Shown: positions 54,156-62,444 of the stretch, in pieces
Numbering within the stretch: position 1 is the stretch's first letter
Layout: each line of letters starts with the position of its first letter
From: Flavobacterium granuli
GTDB lineage: Bacteria > Bacteroidota > Bacteroidia > Flavobacteriales > Flavobacteriaceae
Assembly: GCF_900129705.1 (NCBI RefSeq)
Contig: NZ_FQWO01000001.1
Location: forward strand, 434,001 to 498,000
Length of the DNA: 64,000 nt
Direction: 5' to 3'
Notes under the pieces: model-generated
Databases searched by the model: none
The model's input: only the letters and a program-made list of their open reading frames with translations
What the model was told of the DNA's origin: nothing
Made by a program: the position numbers and the translations under genes

Positions 54156-56231
54156 CTATTTTTTGGAATAATATAAATCATTTGCTTCTAAAACTTTCCA
54201 GTCCTCTGCCGATGCCGCTTTCCATTTTATGGTAGTGCTGTTAGTTACATCGGAATTTTGTAGCAAATAAATCGAAACCGGATGGTAGCCTGCTTTTAAA
54301 GAAACCTCCTTCGTTAATTCCTTAGTCGGCTGATAGCCAAAATCAGCATCAAATAAACTGGCTTCGTGCAAACGCATATAAGCTTTTCCGGATGTTTGAA
54401 ATGAAAAATTATATTTGCCATCGCTTGGAATTTTTATAAAACCGGTATAAAGAACCATGCCATTCTTATTGGCCTCTAAAGCGGTATTTATTGATTTACC
54501 TAGCGCCTGTTTTTTTGCTTTCAATCCTTTTTCCGAAACCACCCAAGGAAAATCCCCTTCAAAAAATTGCTGGATCAATCCTGAAGAAAGTTTGGTTGAA
54601 ACAGTCGCAGCTGGAATAAAAGCATTGTCATAAGGACGAGGCGCTTCCGCATCCGCCTGTCTTAGTTGCAAAACGGAGGCCTTCATTTGTTTTTGCATTT
54701 TTTCAAAACCGGCCTTTAGCGCCAGATTATTTATCTCCTGTGGATCTTTCACCACATCATAAATTTCAAAATCATCTTCAGCAGATTTAATATCGTAACG
54801 AACTCCTTTATAATCGCCCATTCGTATCAGCTGCATCTGTCCGCGTTTTTTATCCCTATGTGCAGGATTGAACTCTTTAAAATTTGGCGTTTTGCCCTCA
54901 CCTTGATATTCTACATAAACTAAGCTTTTTTGCTGTTTGCCTTTAGCCGTCAATGATGGTAATAAGGACACTCCATCAGTTCTTGCGGGTGCGGGAATCC
55001 CGGCCATTTCAGCAAATGTAGCCATCCAATCAGATAACATCGAAGGAGTGGTGATCACTTTTCCGGCTGCAATATGTTTGGGCCAATTGGCCAGAACAGG
55101 CATGCGAACTCCACCTTCTAAAACATCTCTTTTAATACCTTCAAAAGTGGCATTACTGGCAAAAAATGTAGGTTGGAATCCAACAAATGCTGCCGGAAGA
55201 TAAGACTCTATAGAAGCTCCATTATCCGATGAAAAAACAACCAAGGTATTTTCATCAATTTTTAAGTCTTTCAGCAATTGAAGTATATCGCCCACTCCAT
55301 CATCTATACGACGATTTGCAGTAGCATAACGCTTGTAAGTGTCTGGCCATGCTACTTCCTTTGTAGCTGGGTTATTATCATCATCATAGGTTGCATCTGC
55401 GTATTCAGGATAAACAAAGCTATCCGGAACGCCCGAAGCAGTATTGATCATTTGCCCTGATTTCCCTGTCCATTGCAAACCTCCATTTAATCCCTTTCCT
55501 TTGGGATAATCCTGAGTAGGCAGTTCTAATACGGCATGAGGCGCGTCATAAGCGAGGTACATAAAGAAAGGCTTGGAAGCCTCTTTCCCTTTTACGTGAT
55601 CAATAATTTGTTTTTTGGCGACAGCCGTCCACAAATCAGTAGTATAGCATTTAGCCAGTCCTTCTGCCACATTTTTATAATTGTCATAAACTTCTTTTTT
55701 ACCGCGATACAAACCTTCAAAAGGATAATGTTCATGCCCATCCATATGACGCATATATCCGTAATAAGAATCAAAACCTCTCTTTAAAGGATGCGAAGGC
55801 CAATCAGGGCCGGTTTCCTCTACTCCTTGTAATCCCCATTTTCCAATGGCCATCGTCTGATAAGACGCCTGTTTCAAAACCGTCGCAAGAGTGTGATTGT
55901 CCTCCAACGCTTTATCAAACTGGTTGTCTCTAACATGTGCATTACCCTGATTGACCCCTGTTAACAAAGAGCCTCTTGAAGGCGCACAAACCGGCGCATT
56001 ACAATATTGCTGGGTAAAAATTGCTCCCGAAGCAGCCATCTGGTCCAGATAAGGCGTAATCTGGTATGGTTTGGAACGGTCATTTGTTTTCATACGCTGA
56101 TTTTGAAAAAAAACGCCTATATCTCCATATCCCATGTCATCCACTAAAATATAAATGATGTTGGGCTTTTCTTGGGAAATCCCTTTTAATGCAAAACAAG
56201 TGATCAGTATAACCGAAAATATTTTTCTCAT
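54156..56231 (-). CDS. Formylglycine-dependent sulfatase 2, with C-terminal extra domain
   Basis: The 691-residue protein has a signal peptide (about 1-20), the N-terminal PNIIYILVDDMGYGDIG and the maturation site C82-A-P-S-R. Catalytic-domain marks include GKWGLQG and VVFSSDNGAS. After the sulfatase domain (about 1-520) it has roughly 140 additional residues, including GMVLYTGFIKIPSDGKYNF and SLKAGYHPVSIYLLQNSD, a PA14- or beta-sandwich-like module that may bind sugar. The enzyme probably cuts sulfate from galactose or an amino sugar, but the SulfAtlas subfamily cannot be assigned by eye. Confidence 0.92.
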   Translation of the reverse strand: MRKIFSVILITCFALKGISQEKPNIIYILVDDMGYGDIGVFFQNQRMKTNDRSKPYQITPYLDQMAASGAIFTQQYCNAPVCAPSRGSLLTGVNQGNAHVRDNQFDKALEDNHTLATVLKQASYQTMAIGKWGLQGVEETGPDWPSHPLKRGFDSYYGYMRHMDGHEHYPFEGLYRGKKEVYDNYKNVAEGLAKCYTTDLWTAVAKKQIIDHVKGKEASKPFFMYLAYDAPHAVLELPTQDYPKGKGLNGGLQWTGKSGQMINTASGVPDSFVYPEYADATYDDDNNPATKEVAWPDTYKRYATANRRIDDGVGDILQLLKDLKIDENTLVVFSSDNGASIESYLPAAFVGFQPTFFASNATFEGIKRDVLEGGVRMPVLANWPKHIAAGKVITTPSMLSDWMATFAEMAGIPAPARTDGVSLLPSLTAKGKQQKSLVYVEYQGEGKTPNFKEFNPAHRDKKRGQMQLIRMGDYKGVRYDIKSAEDDFEIYDVVKDPQEINNLALKAGFEKMQKQMKASVLQLRQADAEAPRPYDNAFIPAATVSTKLSSGLIQQFFEGDFPWVVSEKGLKAKKQALGKSINTALEANKNGMVLYTGFIKIPSDGKYNFSFQTSGKAYMRLHEASLFDADFGYQPTKELTKEVSLKAGYHPVSIYLLQNSDVTNSTTIKWKAASAEDWKVLEANDLYYSKK

Positions 56232-56542
56232 ATTTATTTTTAATTATTTAAGTTGTTCTTTATTTATTCTTTTTTATTTAATCAAAAACCTTTTTCTGAC
56301 TACAGACATAGGACGAAAAAAATCGGACACAATGATACAGCTAGTAAATTTTTCATATTTCTTTCGCCGATAGAAATTATGCCTCTCATCTGGATCTTTT
56401 TGAACATAAAGACTGACATCCTATAGTTGTATCGCAACCAAAAAAAGAACATGCAAATCCATTTGTTTTCTTTCCGTTATCAAGTATTCATTTTGTGTTT
56501 TTAAATACCATAGAGTAATTATTTCTATTTATTTAAAACGAA
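56232..56542. other. Gap between sulfatase 2 and GH29
   Basis: 311 bases, AT-rich, no gene or strong structural signal. Confidence 0.4.
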
Positions 56543-57964
56543 TCATTTGTTAATTTCTTCGACATGATATGCTGCAAAATTTGTTATATCCGGCCCCGCT
56601 ACTGATTGATCAATCACCAATCGTAGTTTTTTTGTAAGAACCGGTTTATCAGATAGAAATATATATTTATTACCTATAGCCGTTCCTTTGTTGATTGTTT
56701 GCCATTTCCCTTTCTGATAGGCTTGTATGCTGAACGCCCTTACGCGATGTCCTGTAGCAATATTTTCCTGTACCACAAACTGATTGACTGCCGTTTCCTG
56801 AGCCAACTTCAGTTCAATTATTTTCCCTTTTCCTCTTGTAGCAGCAAGAGGAAAATCAAAGCGTCTTTTTATCTCATCGCCCCATTCCTTTAGTCTTTGA
56901 ACATCTTCTTTTGGCATAAGCCCTGTATTATCAGGTGTTAACCCCATAATCAGAGTTGCATTTCGTCCAACTGATTTGTAATAAATGCTCATCAGTTCTT
57001 TCAAAGGATAAATACTCTTTTCATCACCAGGTTCCCAAAACCATTCATGTCTTCCGTTAAAACCGCGCAAAGGCGCATCGGCCATCGCTGGTACCCAATA
57101 TTTTCCATTTACATCTCCCTCTTTCAATAATTGAAATCCGTTTTTAGAGATTCCGGGAATAGCACTTTCTCCTGAACCTGTAAAATTGTATGGAAATGTA
57201 GACCAGCAAGGATAATTAACCATCCCACTTTCAGAGCCGCCCCAACGTGCTTCGGCCAACTGGTCATTGTGATAAAACAAACAATCAGGCTGGTACTTTT
57301 TCACTATTGGCAATACATCTGGCGCTCCTTTTTGTGGGGCACTGGCGCCACCATCAAACCATATTTCGAACAAAGGGCCATAATTAGTACAAATTTCTTT
57401 TACCATTCCTTCCACCATTGTATTGTAATAGGCTTGTCTTTTTTTCTGCATTGCACTATTGGGTTCACCATCTACGATGAAATCATGGACACCAAAAAAT
57501 GAATTCCAACGAATACCCAAATAAACACCTGGTTTGATATCATGTTTGCGGCACGCATCTGTAAAATCCTTAAAAAGATCCCCCTTTCCATCTTTCCATT
57601 TCAAACTCTTCATCGAATACGGATTGACATCCGATTGAAACAAAGCGAAACCGGTTTCATGGCTAACGGTAAGTATAGCAAATTTTGCACCCGCTGCTTT
57701 GGCAGAAATGACCCATTGTTCGACATCCAATTGTTTCGGATTAAAAATATTATAATCGACAACTGGCGTAATCCTGTTGGTGCCTTGGTTGTATTTTGAT
57801 TCATCAAATACATGTAAATCATAATGAAAAACCACCCCAAATTCGGCTTTCTGCCAGGCCAATTGCTGTTTGTTTGGCAAAGCCAAGGACTTTAATTGTG
57901 CGTTTACCGAAAAAAAACACATTAAAAAAATACTTAATGGTAGCTTTACATATTTTGAACTCAT
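56543..57964 (-). CDS. GH29 alpha-L-fucosidase
   Basis: The 473-residue protein (ATG 57964; the longer frame to 58021 adds residues before the signal peptide) has a signal peptide LPLSIFLMCFFSVNAQ. The GH29 barrel shows KFAILTVSHETGFALFQSD and the nucleophile Asp204 in FEIWFDGG. The C-terminal part (about 375-470) has a beta-sandwich with FVVQENIATGHRVRAF. The enzyme removes terminal fucose linked alpha to galactose or GlcNAc. It lies between two sulfatase genes; the mobile element copy 2 lies upstream of its start. Confidence 0.94.
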   Translation of the reverse strand: MSSKYVKLPLSIFLMCFFSVNAQLKSLALPNKQQLAWQKAEFGVVFHYDLHVFDESKYNQGTNRITPVVDYNIFNPKQLDVEQWVISAKAAGAKFAILTVSHETGFALFQSDVNPYSMKSLKWKDGKGDLFKDFTDACRKHDIKPGVYLGIRWNSFFGVHDFIVDGEPNSAMQKKRQAYYNTMVEGMVKEICTNYGPLFEIWFDGGASAPQKGAPDVLPIVKKYQPDCLFYHNDQLAEARWGGSESGMVNYPCWSTFPYNFTGSGESAIPGISKNGFQLLKEGDVNGKYWVPAMADAPLRGFNGRHEWFWEPGDEKSIYPLKELMSIYYKSVGRNATLIMGLTPDNTGLMPKEDVQRLKEWGDEIKRRFDFPLAATRGKGKIIELKLAQETAVNQFVVQENIATGHRVRAFSIQAYQKGKWQTINKGTAIGNKYIFLSDKPVLTKKLRLVIDQSVAGPDITNFAAYHVEEINK

Positions 57965-58129
57965 TTCTATTCTTATTTTTAAATACCCTTTATTTTTAGC
58001 TAAACCGGATTTAGGTTTCACAATTAATTCTTTTTAAAATCTTAGTTAAAATGCGGTCGTTTTTTACCTCACTAAAAAGACATCCCTAAAAGAGATTAGG
58101 CTGAACTATAAAGAACATTACTTAAAACT

Positions 58130-58371
58130 GCGAATTAAGGGTTGAATTTATATGCCGTCCCTCTGGGACTTTTTCTCAAATCTTAAATACTTTTCTATAA
58201 GCATTTCGCTCCTCTGGAGCTTATAATGAATAAAGGTTATATAATAAAGTTCCGTTAGGAGCGAAATAGCTATAGAGAGTATAATTCAATAGATTCAAAG
58301 CTCCAGAGGAGCGACATATTTATGACAAATTAATGATCATAAACAATCATAACTTTCAACCCTTGATTAGC
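58130..58371. mobile_element. 242-bp MITE-like element, copy 2
   Basis: The terminal inverted repeats GCGAATTAAGGGTTG (58130-58144) and CAACCCTTGATTAGC (58357-58371), and the internal palindromes, match copy 1 at 10579-10820. The lengths are identical. Flanks CTTAAAACT and ATTAAAAAC share 6 of 9 bases, as for a diverged target duplication. It lies between the GH29 gene and sulfatase 3. Confidence 0.85.
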
Positions 58372-58402
58372 ATTAAAAACAATTTAACTTCTAAAATCGA
58401 AC

Positions 58403-59947
58403 TTAATCCTCCGCCAAGATCTTTTTGGCATCCTGATCGTCATATTGGTCAGTCAGTTTGTTGAGTTCCAGTTTCATCTGGGCGGTGATTTTTTCATATT
58501 TCTTTTGCCCGTACAGATTATGCATTTCGTTGGGATCTTTTTGCAAATCATACAATTCCCAAGAACGTACTCTTTTGTAAAAACGAACCAGCTTGTATCG
58601 TTTGGTTCTTACGCCAAAATGCGGTGATACGGCATGTTCTCCATTTTCGTAATAATGGTAATAGATGGCGTCACGTCCTTTGGCTTTTTTATCTTTAAGC
58701 AACGGCAAGAACGACTGTCCCTGTTCGTCTTTCGGGATGGCCACTCCGGCTGCATCGAGCATCGTTGGTGCAATATCCAGGTTCATCACCAAATCATTGG
58801 ATACCGTTCCGGGCTTTACCACTCCCGGATAACGCATCACCATTGGAGTTCTGAACGATTCTTCATAGATAAAACGTTTGTCAAACCAGCCGTGTTCGCC
58901 CAAATAAAACCCTTGATCCGACATATAAATCACGATGGTATTCTCTGTCAAATTATTTTTGTCCAAATAATCCAAGGTACGGCCAATATTTCTATCCAAT
59001 GAAACTGCGGTACTCAAATAATCGCGCATATAGCGCTGGAATTTCCATTCGGTCAATTCTTTTCCCTTTAAATTACGAGCTTTGAAGTCGGCTGCTATGG
59101 GTAAATAATAGTCGTCAAACTTTTTTCGCTGTTCGGCGTTCATTCTGGAAATGGTCCCTTCCTTATTTGCGGCGGCTTCATCCTTAAAAACTTTAAGGTC
59201 ATATCCCATCACCATGGTTTCGGAAATAGACATATCCTGCACTTTGGCCGCTTCCCGATTTTTGTAAGCGTCATAGAAATTATGAGGCAAAGGAAAAGTA
59301 ACATCGTCAAATTTCCCCATGTCCTGAGTATCCGGTATCCAAGTACGATGGGTGGCTTTATGTCCTATGACCAAGCAAAAAGGTTTTTCTTTGTCGCGAT
59401 TGTCCAACCAGTTTTCGGAAACATCTTCGACTATATCAGAAACATAGCCTTCGGTGCGTTTCTTTGTGCCGTCCATCATTTGAAAATCCGGATTGTAATA
59501 ATGCCCTTGGCCCGGCAGAATTTGCCAATAATCAAAACCCTGAGGTTGGGATTCTAAATGCCATTTTCCAATCCATGCCGTTGAATAACCCGAAACTTTT
59601 AGTTGTTTTATAAAACTGTCCTGACTTCCGTCAAAGTGAGAGTTCTCATTGTCCTTAAATCCGTTTTTATGGCTGTATTTGCCCGTTAAAATCACGGCGC
59701 GGCTCGGACCGCAAATAGAATTGGTCACATAGCCTTTATTAAACAAAACCCCTTCTTTGGCAATACGGTCGATGTTTGGGGTTGGTTTCATTGTATTGCC
59801 ATAGGCGCCAATAGCCTGAAAAGCATGGTCATCCGAAATGATGATAACAATGTTAGGTCTTTTTGCTGCTTTGTTTTGGGCCCATACATTCGATGTTACA
59901 CCACAAGATAAGGCAACTAAGAGTACTGAAATTTTGAAGATTTTCAT
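58403..59947 (-). CDS. Formylglycine-dependent sulfatase 3 (GlcNAc-6-sulfatase-like)
   Basis: The 514-residue protein has a signal peptide (about 1-24), the metal-binding PNIVIIISDDHAFQAIGAYG and the maturation motif C79-G-P-S-R followed by AVILTGKYSHKNGF. That wording resembles the S1_11 group, whose Bacteroides members remove 6-O-sulfate from GlcNAc; I hold this as a fair guess. Later marks are GKWHLE and VIYMSDQGFYLGEHGWFDKRF. It starts 4 bases after the GH2 stop on the minus strand, so the two are co-transcribed. Confidence 0.92.
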   Translation of the reverse strand: MKIFKISVLLVALSCGVTSNVWAQNKAAKRPNIVIIISDDHAFQAIGAYGNTMKPTPNIDRIAKEGVLFNKGYVTNSICGPSRAVILTGKYSHKNGFKDNENSHFDGSQDSFIKQLKVSGYSTAWIGKWHLESQPQGFDYWQILPGQGHYYNPDFQMMDGTKKRTEGYVSDIVEDVSENWLDNRDKEKPFCLVIGHKATHRTWIPDTQDMGKFDDVTFPLPHNFYDAYKNREAAKVQDMSISETMVMGYDLKVFKDEAAANKEGTISRMNAEQRKKFDDYYLPIAADFKARNLKGKELTEWKFQRYMRDYLSTAVSLDRNIGRTLDYLDKNNLTENTIVIYMSDQGFYLGEHGWFDKRFIYEESFRTPMVMRYPGVVKPGTVSNDLVMNLDIAPTMLDAAGVAIPKDEQGQSFLPLLKDKKAKGRDAIYYHYYENGEHAVSPHFGVRTKRYKLVRFYKRVRSWELYDLQKDPNEMHNLYGQKKYEKITAQMKLELNKLTDQYDDQDAKKILAED

Positions 59948-59951
59948 TCGA

Positions 59952-62399
59952 TTATTTTTTCATGATTATTGAAACGGCTGCCGCTTGCACTCCTTCAGCT
60001 GTGGCGGTAAGGGTAAATTCACCGGCTTGCTCCATAGACTGCAGAATGATTTGGCATTTCCCGTTAAATAGTGATCGTTTCCAGTTGCCGTCCATGCATT
60101 TATCGGCCTCGTGCGAACTTGGGTCACCATTACCCACTCCTAAAATAGTGGCATTGCCTTTTAACTGGAATTGGATCAAATTCATCGCATCGGGAATTTC
60201 CCTGCCTTGTTTGTCAAGAACTGTAACATTGATGACTGACACATCATTTCCGTCGGCGTTTATTGCTTGGCGGTCCGGTGTCAGGACAAGCTGGTAAGGC
60301 GCTGAAGTCGTTTCGACAGCCGTGCGAATTGTTTTTCCGTTCTTCAAGCCTACCGCTTCTAATTTTCCAGGCTCATAAATCACATCCCATTCTAAATGGC
60401 TGTTGCGTGGCATGGTTTTCTTTCCTAAGCTTTTACCATTTAAAAACAGTTCGACTTCATCGGCATTAGTGTTGCACCATACATTTACCTTGTCACCCGC
60501 TTTGTGGCCGTTCCAATGCGGGTAAATTTTGATAACGTCTTTGTCTGTCCACCAGCTTTGGTAGTAATAGTAGGTGTTTTTTGGAAAACCACACACATCC
60601 ATTATTCCAAAATGCGAGTTCACATTTGGCCAGGTAAACGGAGTGGGTTCTCCACGATAATCAAAACCAGTCCAAACAAAACCGCCCATTAACCACGGTC
60701 TGTCAACGGTAAATTTCCACCATTCTTCTGCTCTTTGTCCCCAACCCGGTTTGTTCAAATCATAATCCGGCAGATAGCCTTTTATCGAATCTTTGGCATA
60801 CATTCCTCTGGAGCTTACCATAGAGGACACCTCGCTAAAAACAATCGGCTGAGTTGGATGTTCTTTGTGATAATCATCTAATTCTTTGATGTGGTAATTG
60901 AATCCTCTGACATCCATTTCCTGGTTGATTCCCTTGAAATTGATACCATTATTCCCACCATAAGTACTCAGTCTCGAAGGATCTAACTCTTTTTGGCGTT
61001 GTACCAAAGTATGCGCCATGCGTCTGCCTAAATCGGTGTTTTGAACTCCTGTTTCCTCGTTTCCAAGACTCCAAAGCATGATGCTGGCGTGGTTGCGGTC
61101 TCTTTTTACCAATCGCTCAAATTGGTCCAGATTTTCTTTACCCGTTCCAATTACGCGAATCTCATCCATCACCATCATACCCAGCTTGTCACAGGCTTCC
61201 AAAACTGATTTTGAAGGCGGATTATGGCTGCAACGGTACGCATTGACTCCCATTTCCTTCAACAATTTAATTCTATAATACACCAAAGCATCCGGCACTG
61301 CCGATCCAACACCCGCATGATCCTGATGCACGCACATGCCTTTTATTTTCATCGATTCTCCGTTTAGAGAAAATCCTGTCGTAGCGTTATAATCAAAAGT
61401 TCGAACTCCAAATTCTGTTTCAATATTGTCAATTATCTTCCCGTCTTTTTTCACGATCGATACTAATCGATATAAATTAGGCGTGTTAAGACCCCACAAC
61501 AGCGGATTTTTGATAGAAAAATTCTGTTCAACTTGTTGTGTTTCGTTGTTTTTTATCTTTAATTTCTCTGTTCTAGTTGGGGTAACTTGTGTTCCTTTGG
61601 CATCCATCACATAAGAAGATACCGTACATTCTGCGATTTTACCTTCCTGGTTTTTTACCGTGGTTTGAGCAACTACTTTCGCTTGTGATTTCTCGACTTT
61701 CGCATACACATAAACGCCGTATTCCGGTATGTGAACGGGAGTAAAAGTTTCTAAAGCTACATTTCTATAGATACCCGCTCCTTCATAAAACCAACCTTCA
61801 TATTGAGTCGCATCAACGCGAAGAACGATTAAGTTTTCTTTGTCAAATTCGATGAAATCAGTGATATCAAAAGAGCTTTCGGTGTAACCTCCAAAATTGC
61901 CTCCAATGTAATTGTTATTTACCCATAATTTAAAATCACGGTACACTCCTTCAAATCGAAGCACAAAACGCTGGCCTTCCTTTTCTTTCTCTACTGAAAA
62001 TTTTTTACGATACCAACCCACGCTGTTCTCCGGGTAAAATCCGCCAACGGGTCTGTAACCATGACTTTGAACGTCAAAATGTTTGTGGTATTCAAAAGGA
62101 AGTTCTACCGCCCAATCGTGAGGCACATTTACCGTGCGCCATTTACTATCGTCAAATTTTGGTGTTACAGCGCCGCCACCGCCACCAGCAATTGTAAAAT
62201 TACGAACAATGCCGTAACTGAAATCTTTTTCAGGATTATTAGCACTGCCTAAATGGAATTTCCAGTTTTTATTAAGGGATTCGGTTTGTCTGGCTGTTGT
62301 TATTGCACCATTTTTCTGTGCCTCGGTATTTTGAAAGGAGAGCAACAAAATTGAAATGAAAAACAATAATCCGTAGCCTTTTTTGAAAGAAATCATCAT
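59952..62399 (-). CDS. GH2 beta-galactosidase-type enzyme
   Basis: The 815-residue protein has a signal peptide (about 1-27), GH2 jelly-roll and Ig-like domains (about 40-340), the catalytic barrel (about 345-640) with acid/base Glu448 in SLGNEE and nucleophile Glu523 in VFSEVSS, and two C-terminal beta domains (about 640-815) of the kind found after GH2 galactosidases. It most likely releases beta-linked galactose. A different glycosidase activity within GH2 is possible. It lies 45 bases from the GH20 gene and 4 from sulfatase 3. Confidence 0.92.
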   Translation of the reverse strand: MMISFKKGYGLLFFISILLLSFQNTEAQKNGAITTARQTESLNKNWKFHLGSANNPEKDFSYGIVRNFTIAGGGGGAVTPKFDDSKWRTVNVPHDWAVELPFEYHKHFDVQSHGYRPVGGFYPENSVGWYRKKFSVEKEKEGQRFVLRFEGVYRDFKLWVNNNYIGGNFGGYTESSFDITDFIEFDKENLIVLRVDATQYEGWFYEGAGIYRNVALETFTPVHIPEYGVYVYAKVEKSQAKVVAQTTVKNQEGKIAECTVSSYVMDAKGTQVTPTRTEKLKIKNNETQQVEQNFSIKNPLLWGLNTPNLYRLVSIVKKDGKIIDNIETEFGVRTFDYNATTGFSLNGESMKIKGMCVHQDHAGVGSAVPDALVYYRIKLLKEMGVNAYRCSHNPPSKSVLEACDKLGMMVMDEIRVIGTGKENLDQFERLVKRDRNHASIMLWSLGNEETGVQNTDLGRRMAHTLVQRQKELDPSRLSTYGGNNGINFKGINQEMDVRGFNYHIKELDDYHKEHPTQPIVFSEVSSMVSSRGMYAKDSIKGYLPDYDLNKPGWGQRAEEWWKFTVDRPWLMGGFVWTGFDYRGEPTPFTWPNVNSHFGIMDVCGFPKNTYYYYQSWWTDKDVIKIYPHWNGHKAGDKVNVWCNTNADEVELFLNGKSLGKKTMPRNSHLEWDVIYEPGKLEAVGLKNGKTIRTAVETTSAPYQLVLTPDRQAINADGNDVSVINVTVLDKQGREIPDAMNLIQFQLKGNATILGVGNGDPSSHEADKCMDGNWKRSLFNGKCQIILQSMEQAGEFTLTATAEGVQAAAVSIIMKK

Positions 62400-62444
62400 G
62401 TTTTAATTTAGTATATAGTTTTAATTGTTTTTTTCAAATGCTAT

